Both the position numbers and the translations under genes were made by a program. Below, one piece after another: positions 56,404 to 64,000 of a stretch of DNA of 64,000 nt. The number at the start of each line of letters is the position of its first letter. Position 1 is the stretch's first letter. The stretch is from Ilyomonas sp965199845 (GTDB lineage Bacteria; Bacteroidota; Bacteroidia; Chitinophagales; Chitinophagaceae): positions 271,393-335,392 of the forward strand of contig CBDATZ010000038.1 in the NCBI GenBank assembly GCA_965199845.1. Direction: 5' to 3'. The notes beneath the pieces are model-generated. The model had not been told where the DNA came from, searched no databases, and was given only the letters and a program-made list of their open reading frames with translations.

Positions 56404-58236
56404 TTACTTAGAAAAATTCTTCATTTCGCCAACTTCAATAAAGGATGGATGTTGCGCATCGTGCCACATCGTTATCGTTTCTTTTTTATAATCGCTATCC
56501 AGCGCAGAAGTGATATTCATAAACTGTTGCGGATTTCTGTCAACCAATGGAAACCAACTGCTTTGTATTTGAATCATGATGTGATGACCTTTTAAAAATG
56601 TATGCGCTATATCATTCAATTGTAATTTTACTTGTGTTGGTTTGTTTGGTGTAAAAGGTTCCGGTTTTTTCCAACTGTTCCTGAATTTTCCGCGTAATAT
56701 TTCTGCACGAACCAATTGCTGCGTGGCATTGCTGTCGGGCAATACATCAATCACTTTTACAACAAAGTCAGCATCCGTATTGCTTAGCGTTACATATAGA
56801 TTTGCGGTGATCGGTCCAAGCAATGTCATATCATTTTGCAATACATCGCTTTGATAATACACAACATCACTTCGTTTAGAAGCAAACGATTGGTCAGCCG
56901 CCATATATTCATTTATCCGGTCATCGCTGCGTTTATCAATATAAGGAACCGGGTTTGAAGGATCGGAAACATACACATCTTTACCTTCTGTTTTTTCTTT
57001 TTGCAATAACAATTTATGATCTTTATTCAACCACCAGTTTGATTTGACAAGCTCTTTTGGCGGCCAGGTGGCAAATGTTTTCCATTCATTACTTCCGGTT
57101 ACAAAAATGGTGGCTTCACCTGCCTTGAATTTGCCTTTTTCTTTCAGATAATAATTGAAAAAGTCAAACTCTGTCTGCTGAAATTTTTCATTCAAATCCT
57201 GCCCGAAATTGTATCCCGAAAAACGGTTCCAGTTATTGGCTTCCCATGCGCCATGCGTCCACGGCGCCATCACTAAATAATTATTATTGGTTTTGTTTTG
57301 TTGCTCAATCGCCTGGTATGTGTTGAGTGCACCAAACATATCTTCGGCATCAAACCAGCCACCAACCACAAGTGTTGCCGGCTTTATATTTTGTAAATGT
57401 GTACGAATATTTCTCGCCTGCCAGTATTCATCTTTTGTATTGTGTTCAAGATATTCATTCCAGATTTTTGCTTTGTCATGAAAATACAAATCGTTGAAAT
57501 TATGCAGCGCACCTGTTTTCAAATAAAAATCATACACATCAGTAATTTCTAACGTTGAATCTACGGGCGGATCTTGTTGTCTCGGAGCCGTTCTTGGTGC
57601 ATCAAAAAAGTTTTCAAAACTGAAATTATCCATCAGGAAAAAAGCACCGCGATGGTACGCATCATCACCTTCAAATTCATCAGTAACAGGCGCTTGTGGC
57701 GAAGCTGCTTTCAAAGCTGGATGCGCATTTGGCAAAGATGCGGTTGCATAAAAACCGGGATATGAAATGCCATATATACCGGCTTTGCCATTGTTATGAC
57801 TAATGTTTTTTAGCAGCCAGTCAATCGTATCATACGTGTCGCTGCTTTCATCTGTTTGCGTGCTGTCTTTTTTGTTAGTAATCGCCGGAGTCATTTCACG
57901 AAAATGCCCTTCACTCAAGTGCCTGCCACGAACATCCTGGTTTACAAAAATGTATTTTTCATGTATGAAAAGACGATTTGGCCCGATACGTTTTTTATAG
58001 TTGTTTTCTCCATAAGGCGCTACCGAATACGGCGTTCTGTTGATAAGAAACGGGTACGATTGCGTTGTGTCTTTCGGGATATAAATACTGGTGAATAATT
58101 TCACGCCATCGCGCATAGCAATATAATATTCTTTCTTTGTGTAATTGTCTTTTATATAAGCAGAATCGGTTGTTGCCGGTTGAGAAAATGCTGGCATCGT
58201 AAACAGGAGGCAGCAATAAGAGAGGATGAATTTCAT
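56404..58236 (-). CDS. CocE/NonD family hydrolase (X-Pro dipeptidyl-peptidase / acyl esterase type)
   Basis: The 610-residue protein has a signal peptide (MKFILSYCCLLFTMPAFSQ). The alpha/beta hydrolase domain of the S15/CocE family follows: YYIAMRDGVKLFTSIYIPKD, VNQDVRGRHLSEG, nucleophile Ser158 in GIYGISYPGF, VGGWFDAEDMFG (acid) and MAPWTHGAWE (His). The C-terminal beta-jelly-roll domain is shown by LLGPITANLYVTLSNTDADFVVKVIDV. Members act as exported alpha-amino acid ester hydrolases, acylases or peptidases; the substrate here is not known. It ends next to the nested inverted repeat and is preceded by the S41 peptidase gene on the same strand. Confidence 0.88.
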   Translation of the reverse strand: MKFILSYCCLLFTMPAFSQPATTDSAYIKDNYTKKEYYIAMRDGVKLFTSIYIPKDTTQSYPFLINRTPYSVAPYGENNYKKRIGPNRLFIHEKYIFVNQDVRGRHLSEGHFREMTPAITNKKDSTQTDESSDTYDTIDWLLKNISHNNGKAGIYGISYPGFYATASLPNAHPALKAASPQAPVTDEFEGDDAYHRGAFFLMDNFSFENFFDAPRTAPRQQDPPVDSTLEITDVYDFYLKTGALHNFNDLYFHDKAKIWNEYLEHNTKDEYWQARNIRTHLQNIKPATLVVGGWFDAEDMFGALNTYQAIEQQNKTNNNYLVMAPWTHGAWEANNWNRFSGYNFGQDLNEKFQQTEFDFFNYYLKEKGKFKAGEATIFVTGSNEWKTFATWPPKELVKSNWWLNKDHKLLLQKEKTEGKDVYVSDPSNPVPYIDKRSDDRINEYMAADQSFASKRSDVVYYQSDVLQNDMTLLGPITANLYVTLSNTDADFVVKVIDVLPDSNATQQLVRAEILRGKFRNSWKKPEPFTPNKPTQVKLQLNDIAHTFLKGHHIMIQIQSSWFPLVDRNPQQFMNITSALDSDYKKETITMWHDAQHPSFIEVGEMKNFSK

Positions 58237-58279
58237 GTTATTATAAATGCTGTTTTATAGAAAGAAAATCAATAGAAAT

Positions 58280-59665
58280 TTACTTCTTATTGTTTTTAAT
58301 TTGATTGCCTAAATAATCCAAAGCTTTTTTCAAAACAGGATCGTTACCTGTCATAAAATCGTTCACGGTTGCTGTTACTTCAATATCAGGTTTTATACCA
58401 TAACCAACAAACTCCCGGCCATCCGGATATGTATCTTGCTTGGTGCAAACACGCGCATTTCCACCACCCGGCATAGCAAATAAAAACGGCTGACCGGTGC
58501 TGCCAAAAGAACGTTCGCCAATCTTAATAAAATGCTTTTGATTGTCGGCTGCAATTAAAAAATCTTCGGCTGCCGAAGCGGTGTTGCTGCTTATTAAAAC
58601 TGCGGTTGGCACTACCAATCTTTTCGCGTCCAGATGAATGGTATCAGGTGCGTAATCAAATGAATAATACATGCTATCATGATAGTAAAGCCAGGCTTTT
58701 TTATTCCACGCATTATTGATTGTATCTTTCGGTTCTACATATTTACCCCAGGCTTTAAATGCAGATAAGTTCTGTCTTGTAAAATATCGCGAATGCTGAA
58801 AAATGGTATCATTTGTAAGATACTGCAATATCGAAGTGCCAATGTTTGTACTACCGCCGCCATTCTTTCGCAGGTCTATAATTAAGGCTTTGGCTTTGTA
58901 TAATTGTGGCAATGCATTTTCGAAAAGTGTATCTATTTTTTCATCACCAAAAGAGTTCAGAGCTACATAAGCAATATCGTCTTTATACCATTTTGTTTCT
59001 AATAAAGAATCGTTATGTAAAGGCGGATAAAAGCTTGTATCAGCTGTTCTTGTATGTGTTAGTTTAAGCGAGATAATTTTACCACCGGGCTGTTTTATTT
59101 TTATATTGTATGATGCGCCTGTTATGCCTTGTAAAAGGTTGGCAATGCCCCAGTCTTTTAATACATAATCAGTAGAACTCGAGATGTAAGGTTCTACGCT
59201 ATCAGTTAAATATCTTTCCGTTGACAAACCATTTACTTCAATCACTTCGCTGCCAATCGGCATTTCTTTACGTTTCGATTGTAACGTTGCCGTAACGATG
59301 GCTTTTCCTTCTATATTTTCCAGGCCAAACCAATAATCGCCAAACATTTTTGTTAGTATCAGCTTATCAACTTCCGGCGGAAACCAAACATTAGTATGAC
59401 CATCGTGAAGCAAAGCGCAAAACTTTTGCAACAGCCTGTAATATTCATAATCGTTCGCGCTTTTTTCAACCAATGGAATCATGGCTTTGTAAGTGCTGTC
59501 CCACATAGCGCGGTCAACTTTATTCAGGTAAACAAAATTGTAATTCACTTCCTGCCAGAACTTTGAAAGTCCGTACACTTTATCTGCCGGTGAAATGCTG
59601 TTTGAAATTTGCGCAAATAGCTTTCCTGTGCAACACAAACAAGCTATCAAAATCAGTTGTTTCAT
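58280..59665 (-). CDS. S41 family (C-terminal processing-like) peptidase, exported
   Basis: The 461-residue protein starts with a signal peptide (MKQLILIACLCCTGKLFAQ). An N-terminal helical part with FCALLHDGHTNVWFP is followed by a PDZ-like region (~115-205) and the tail-specific protease core with IIDLRKNGGG. VLISSNTASAAEDFLIA carries the likely catalytic Ser364, and GSTGQPFLFAMPGGG lies downstream. It is probably periplasmic or surface-exposed. Neighbouring exported hydrolases on the same strand (CocE and a small secreted protein) suggest a peptide-degrading or processing group, but linkage is only positional. Confidence 0.87.
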   Translation of the reverse strand: MKQLILIACLCCTGKLFAQISNSISPADKVYGLSKFWQEVNYNFVYLNKVDRAMWDSTYKAMIPLVEKSANDYEYYRLLQKFCALLHDGHTNVWFPPEVDKLILTKMFGDYWFGLENIEGKAIVTATLQSKRKEMPIGSEVIEVNGLSTERYLTDSVEPYISSSTDYVLKDWGIANLLQGITGASYNIKIKQPGGKIISLKLTHTRTADTSFYPPLHNDSLLETKWYKDDIAYVALNSFGDEKIDTLFENALPQLYKAKALIIDLRKNGGGSTNIGTSILQYLTNDTIFQHSRYFTRQNLSAFKAWGKYVEPKDTINNAWNKKAWLYYHDSMYYSFDYAPDTIHLDAKRLVVPTAVLISSNTASAAEDFLIAADNQKHFIKIGERSFGSTGQPFLFAMPGGGNARVCTKQDTYPDGREFVGYGIKPDIEVTATVNDFMTGNDPVLKKALDYLGNQIKNNKK

Positions 59666-59716
59666 TGTTGATTTATTGAAGTGTAAATAAAAATATCTGG
59701 TTTAAAATGGCTCCTT

Positions 59717-60349
59717 TTAAAAAGGACTTTTTACAGATTTTGTACCCGGCGGCAAAACAAATAAACTATCATCCAGTTTTGTTGATGTTACAGAGGTAGC
59801 TATCATTTCTGCATAAATATCTTTTTTATCCAAAATCATTTTTAAAGGCATTGCATGTGTTAATGAAACAACGGTATTCCAGTTGCCATAAGCATGTTGT
59901 TTATACAAGTCAGCGTTAAGCTGTAGCGAATCGCTGTAATAATATTTTTCTGTGCCGCTGTTTGTTGTCAGAATCAATACATCGCAGGGATAATGAAGAA
60001 TTGTGCCTACATTTTTTACAATTTCCGTTGTTAAAACCGTGTCTTTATTTTCAGCGCCATCGTTCCATAAAACCGTTTCGTAATTACTGACTTTGGTATA
60101 TAATTTATTTTCTTCTCTTACATATAACTGCCATTGAAATACCGTTCCGTTCATAACGGTTCTCTCGCGCCCGTTGCTTATATAATACTCTTCTGTATCA
60201 CCCATCATACTTGTTAGTTGTTCGGTTGTAAGGTTTGCATTTTTACTTTTATAACTGTTTGCATATACAATTTTACCTTCAAAATTCTGGGCATGTGCAT
60301 AGAAAACAAAAAAAGTCATAACTAAGCTGCCAACGATTCTTTTCATCAC
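59717..60349 (-). CDS. Secreted GLPGLI/DUF4412-like protein
   Basis: The 210-residue protein has a signal peptide (MMKRIVGSLVMTFFVFYAHAQ; a start at the second Met is equally possible). A beta-rich mature part begins FEGKIVYANSYKSKNANL, as in GLPGLI or DUF4412-type proteins of Bacteroidota. YYISNGRERTVMNG and YPCDVLILTTNSGTEKYYYS are typical of the group, and LPPGTKSV lies near the end. It is probably periplasmic and its role is unknown. It is encoded 51 bp upstream of the S41 peptidase on the same strand. Confidence 0.7.
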   Translation of the reverse strand: MMKRIVGSLVMTFFVFYAHAQNFEGKIVYANSYKSKNANLTTEQLTSMMGDTEEYYISNGRERTVMNGTVFQWQLYVREENKLYTKVSNYETVLWNDGAENKDTVLTTEIVKNVGTILHYPCDVLILTTNSGTEKYYYSDSLQLNADLYKQHAYGNWNTVVSLTHAMPLKMILDKKDIYAEMIATSVTSTKLDDSLFVLPPGTKSVKSPF

Positions 60350-60504
60350 TTTTATTTGTGGTGTAATATAAGTGATAAATGATTTGCTAAGCCTGATTTA
60401 CCAGCCGTATTATTGACTTGTTACAATAACGGTTGCACCGAAAACAATTTGATTCCTAAATAAGATTCGTGTATCGTTGTATTATAATTTCATAATAAAA
60501 TATA

Positions 60505-61269
60505 GTGATAAAAAAAGGCTTTCTTTCTGTACTAACTGTCCTGACTTTTATAATGGCTCATGCGCAATTAGCCGCGCCAATCGGTTATGGTTCCTCTAAC
60601 AGCAATTTCAGCCAGTACATGTCGCGAACGCATGTAAGAACAGGAGACAACGACGCTTCCGGCAAACCTGCGCCTATAAATGCATTTAATAATTTGCCTA
60701 ATACAAAAGGCGAACGTTTTTTATTTAATACCTGGGTAAAAGGCGATAGCATGATTGATGCGCAGGGAAATAAAGTAGAATCGGGCGCTATGTTGTTTAA
60801 TGTAGATAAAATGACCGGTAATTTAATTGTTACCCAAAACAAAATTGATATTATGTCGGTAGCACCTATCGGTATTCAATCTTTTGTATTGTCAGACTTA
60901 AATAAATCGTATCCGTTTCATCATGTAAAAGCAATTGATTCGCTGCGGTTTTATTTGCAACTTGCCGGAAACAGCAATAGCAAATATGCACTTTACAAAC
61001 AGTTTAAAACCAGTTTTAAAGCGGCAGATTATTTTAGTTCCGGTATCATTGAATCTGGTAACAGGTATGATGAATATTTAGACCAAAGCATTTATTTTAT
61101 TGTGATGCCGGGCGGCAAAACTTCAAAACAGGTAACACTAAAACCGAAATCAGTAAAAGAAGTTTTGAATGATGAAGAAAGCAGGATGAATCAATATTTT
61201 GACCAGCATAAAAATGAAGATCGTGATGAAGCTTTTTTAGCCGGGTTAATCACTTTTCTCAACCAATAG
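60505..61269 (+). CDS. Secreted protein of unknown function
   Basis: 254 residues from a GTG at 60505. This start gives a good signal peptide (MIKKGFLSVLTVLTFIMAHAQ) and no ATG fits better. The mature part is soluble with a repeated beta-type pattern (FLFNTWVKGDSMIDAQGNKV, LQLAGNSNSKYALYKQFK) and a charged C-terminus ending in an alpha helix (DEAFLAGLITFLNQ). I do not recognise a family with certainty. A gap with no other features separates it from the divergent DUF4412-like gene. Confidence 0.65.
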   Translation: MIKKGFLSVLTVLTFIMAHAQLAAPIGYGSSNSNFSQYMSRTHVRTGDNDASGKPAPINAFNNLPNTKGERFLFNTWVKGDSMIDAQGNKVESGAMLFNVDKMTGNLIVTQNKIDIMSVAPIGIQSFVLSDLNKSYPFHHVKAIDSLRFYLQLAGNSNSKYALYKQFKTSFKAADYFSSGIIESGNRYDEYLDQSIYFIVMPGGKTSKQVTLKPKSVKEVLNDEESRMNQYFDQHKNEDRDEAFLAGLITFLNQ

Positions 61270-61445
61270 CTTTTCTTAAAAAGATGTTCAATCTCTGTCG
61301 TAATTTATTTGTGACAGAGATTTTTATTTACAATCATCTTTTCTTTTCAATAAATATAATTTGAAAGAATAAAGGAAACCGAAAGTGATGTTTCTAAATA
61401 ATAATTCTTTACTTTAACAGAATTATTAAATGAAAAACTTGTTGT

Positions 61446-62849
61446 ATGCCAGTAAAACAAAACCAGGCTTCGCGCAGAAAATTTTTACAGCAAATCGGCG
61501 CTACCAGTTTGCTTGCCGCCGTATCGCCGTTAAGCAGTATGGCAGCTAAAGAAAAAGCAGAACAAAGAACTTTATTTTATGAAAAAAAAATATCTTCTGC
61601 TAATGCTGTACGCGTTGCTGTGATTGGGTTTGGCATACAAGGTCATTCCGATTTAGGCACTGCGTTAAAAGTGCCGGGCGTAGAGCTGGCGGGCGTTTGC
61701 GATTTATATACAGGTCGTCTTCAGAATGCAAAAGAGATGTATGGGAATGATATTTTTACAACCCGTAATTACCAGGACATTTTAGACAAAAAAGATGTTG
61801 ATGCCGTCATTATTGCGACAACCGATTGCTGGCATGCGCGAATTACCAAAGAAGCTTTGCTAAAAGGAAAAGCGGTGTATTGCGAAAAGCCGATGGTATA
61901 TAAAATAAGTGAAGGCGCAGGTGTAATTGAGACGCATAAAAAATCGGGCAAAGTTATGCAGGTTGGCAGCCAGCGTGTAAGCAGTATTGCGCTTGCAAAA
62001 GCAAAAGAATTATTAGCCGCAGGCGAAATTGGTAAACTCAATATGGTGAATGCGGTGTACGACAGGCAAGGGTCTATTGGCGCCTGGGAATATACCATAC
62101 CAAAAGATGCTTCGCCGGAAACAACAGACTGGGAAAAGTTTATAGAAGTAACCGAAAAAATGCCATACGATTCAAAGAAATTTTTCTGGTGGCGGGCGTT
62201 TAAAGAAGTCGGTACAGGCGTTGCCGGCGACTTGTTTATTCATTTGCTGAGCGGAACACATTTTATGACGAATTCGAAAGGTCCCGAAAAAATATTCAGC
62301 AGCGGGCAAATGTCTTACTGGAAAGATGGACGCAATATGCCCGATGTAATGACAGGTATTATGCAATATCCCGATTCGCCCGAACACCCGGCTTTTCAGT
62401 TAACGCTGCAGGTTAATTTTATTAGTGGAACCGGCGGTGAAGAAGTGATTCGTTTGATTGGTTCGGAAGGTGTAATTGATGTGAAAGGAAACAATCTTCT
62501 TATCACGCATAGTTTAATGCCCGAAGCCCCGGGTTTTGGCGGTTACGATTCTGTTTTTACATTCTCCAAACAGATGCAGGATGAGATGCAAAAAGAGTAT
62601 GATGCCAAGTGGACAGAAGCGCAAAAGAAGCGACCTAAAAAAGACGATATCAACTTTAAAGCGCCAGAAGGATACAGTGATCATTTAGATCATTTAACCA
62701 ACTTTTTCGATTCCGTTCGAATGGGAAAACCTGTGGTAGAAGATTCGGTATTTGGACTTCGCGCCGCCGCGCCGGCACTGGCTTGTAACGAAAGTTACTT
62801 TCAAAAGAAAATCATCAATTGGGATCCGGTGAATATGAAGCTTGTGTAA
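61446..62849 (+). CDS. Gfo/Idh/MocA family oxidoreductase, Tat-exported
   Basis: The 467-residue protein begins with a twin-arginine signal (SRRKFLQQIGATSLLAAV). The NAD(P)-binding fold VAVIGFGIQGHSDLG and VCDLYTGRLQNAKEMYG is followed by the active-site-proximal YCEKPMVYK and the alpha/beta substrate domain (VMQVGSQRVSS, SGTHFMTNSKGPEKIFSSG). It is probably a periplasmic sugar or cyclitol dehydrogenase/isomerase, or NAD-dependent glycosidase-like enzyme; the substrate is unknown. It ends at a bidirectional terminator shared with the next, convergent gene. Confidence 0.9.
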   Translation: MPVKQNQASRRKFLQQIGATSLLAAVSPLSSMAAKEKAEQRTLFYEKKISSANAVRVAVIGFGIQGHSDLGTALKVPGVELAGVCDLYTGRLQNAKEMYGNDIFTTRNYQDILDKKDVDAVIIATTDCWHARITKEALLKGKAVYCEKPMVYKISEGAGVIETHKKSGKVMQVGSQRVSSIALAKAKELLAAGEIGKLNMVNAVYDRQGSIGAWEYTIPKDASPETTDWEKFIEVTEKMPYDSKKFFWWRAFKEVGTGVAGDLFIHLLSGTHFMTNSKGPEKIFSSGQMSYWKDGRNMPDVMTGIMQYPDSPEHPAFQLTLQVNFISGTGGEEVIRLIGSEGVIDVKGNNLLITHSLMPEAPGFGGYDSVFTFSKQMQDEMQKEYDAKWTEAQKKRPKKDDINFKAPEGYSDHLDHLTNFFDSVRMGKPVVEDSVFGLRAAAPALACNESYFQKKIINWDPVNMKLV

Positions 62850-62860
62850 ATTCTAAACAT

Positions 62861-62901
62861 AAAAAACGCTGCACATTCTACTAAAATGTGCAGCGTTTTT
62901 A
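62861..62901. terminator. Bidirectional Rho-independent terminator
   Basis: Arms AAAAACGCTGCACATT and AATGTGCAGCGTTTTT are perfectly complementary and sit between the convergent oxidoreductase and small protein genes, so both can use it. Confidence 0.9.
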
Positions 62902-62907
62902 TGTTCA

Positions 62908-63099
62908 CTATTGTTTACTCGAATCATTAGCTGAACTCTTTTTATCAAAACTATCTTCTGCTTTTTTAACCAGTGAAGAAAGCGGACCTTCCATGTGTTC
63001 CTGCGGGTCTGTGGTGTTCAGCGTTTCCGGATCGGGTTTCACAGCTGCATCTTCATTACCCGGATTCTGTTTGTTCTCTTCATATTTTTCTTTAGTCAT
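62908..63099 (-). CDS. Small acidic protein of unknown function
   Basis: 63 residues from an ATG at 63099 (MTKEKYEENKQNPGNEDAAV). A longer reading from 63141 adds an unlikely hydrophobic leader. The sequence is very charged, with PDPETLNTTDPQEHMEGPLS in the middle and a Lys/Ser-rich tail, and looks disordered. It ends right at the bidirectional terminator, as expected of a real gene. No family is recognised with certainty. Confidence 0.6.
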   Translation of the reverse strand: MTKEKYEENKQNPGNEDAAVKPDPETLNTTDPQEHMEGPLSSLVKKAEDSFDKKSSANDSSKQ

Positions 63100-63280
63100 A
63101 ACAATACATTTAGATAAGTGAAAGAACAAATCATTTGCCACTATTTGTTACCTCGTTTTCTTTAACACCTTTTGCATTGTAAAAGATAAATACAACCTGT
63201 TGGCGGAGTTAATTTGAATAGTCAGCAACAATAAATGCTGTGCAGTTGTCTACATGAGTGACTAAACTTACGAATGCAAC

Positions 63281-64000
63281 ATGCACAACATCAAAACAAA
63301 TTTCGATAAAATTATTGTGGTGATAAAAGATATTTTAAGTGATGAAATAAATGAGAAGGGCAATTATTTACGGCGTGGCACCGTGCCAAAATTTTCTGAT
63401 ATTGAAGTGATCGCATTAAGCCTTACAGCAGAATGTTTAAGCATTGACAGTGAGAATTATTTGTTTTCCAAATTGAACAAAGAATATGCGAACGAGTTTG
63501 AAAATTTGATTAGCCGCAGACAATATAATGACCGGAGAAAACTGTTGTTTGAAAAAACGGAAGATGTGCGAAACCTGCTATCAGAGCGGCTTAACAGACT
63601 ATCAGATGTATTTGCAATTGATTCCATGCCACTTGAAATTTGTAAATTATCAAGAGAACAAAGAAATAAAATGGGTAAAGAATCCCTGTGCCACCGCCCG
63701 GACAAGGGCTACTGTGCATCACAGAAAAAATATTTCTACGGCTATAAATTGCACAGCGTTTGTTCAGCGGCAGGTGTTATACAATCATTGGATTTAACTA
63801 AGGCAAGTGTGCATGATGTACATTACTTGCATGACGTAAAAGAGTTGTTCAGCAATTGCATCCTAACGGGTGATAAAGGATATATTGGAAGAGAGCATCA
63901 GATAAATTTATTTGAGGCGGCAGGCATTCAGTTGGAAGTGCCTTTAAGAGCCAATCAAGGGGGACAAAAACCTGTCATGTGGATCTTGAAAAAAGTAAGG
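63281..64000 (+). mobile_element. IS982-type transposase gene (partial, runs off the right edge)
   Basis: An uninterrupted frame of 240 codons from the ATG at 63281 to the window end encodes an IS982-like DDE transposase: YLRRGTVPKFSDIEVIALSL, SRRQYNDRRKLL, AIDSMPLEICK (first Asp), YFYGYKLHSVCSAAGVI and LTGDKGYIG (second Asp). The final Glu lies outside the window. The inverted repeat upstream of the gene (63141-63280) could not be identified by eye. The element is an intact-looking insertion sequence start. Confidence 0.85.

Noticed and set aside
62888..63121. Plus-strand ORF of 77 codons after the oxidoreductase
   Set aside because: It is the antisense of the small acidic protein gene and begins inside the terminator.

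Overview
The window looks like a chromosomal segment of a Bacteroidota bacterium, most likely family Chitinophagaceae. The evidence is low-to-middle GC, no clear Shine-Dalgarno sequences, an M43 metalloprotease with a type IX secretion tail, futalosine-pathway menaquinone genes (mqnB, mqnD), Tat-type Gfo/Idh/MocA oxidoreductases, a class I photolyase, and many large FtsX/MacB-type permeases. No rRNA, tRNA or CRISPR array was seen.

Layout. Positions 1-18,114 are mostly housekeeping and metabolic genes: a partial oxidoreductase, purU, fabD, the secreted metalloprotease, mqnB, mqnD, a class IV aminotransferase and photolyase pair (minus strand), a frameshifted polytopic membrane protein, a Nif3-family protein with its zinc-ribbon neighbour, a TPR protein, cysK, trxB, a serine hydrolase, folB and a second TPR protein. 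Positions 18,471-53,739 hold thirteen paralogous ~800-residue FtsX-type ABC permeases, all on the plus strand. One copy is frameshifted, and the run is broken only by an alpha/beta hydrolase and a RibD-C/DHFR-like reductase at 44.1-45.7 kb. No ATPase, membrane-fusion protein, outer-membrane channel or regulator is encoded in the window. Positions 53.8-63.1 kb hold a protein-glutaminase-like protein, an SDR protein lacking the usual catalytic Tyr, a phosphoesterase, two secreted hydrolases, two small secreted proteins of unknown role, a second Gfo/Idh/MocA protein and a small ORF. An IS982-type transposase runs off the right edge.

The most notable signal is in the permease array. Groups of permeases (copies 1-4, 5-8, 9-10, 11-12) are each preceded by the same module: a dyad GTGTTC-N6-GAACRC, then exactly 61, 61, 61 and 62 bp further on a sigma-54-like -24/-12 element (TTGGYAY-N5-TTGR), with a conserved box similar to GCAAAGGCTTTCAGCG next to it. 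A degenerate fifth version precedes copy 13. I infer a set of co-regulated permease operons controlled by sigma-54 and an enhancer-binding activator, with diversified extracytoplasmic domains. The array is also threaded with a MITE-like dispersed intergenic repeat, found in both orientations and often flanked by AT-rich inverted arrays.
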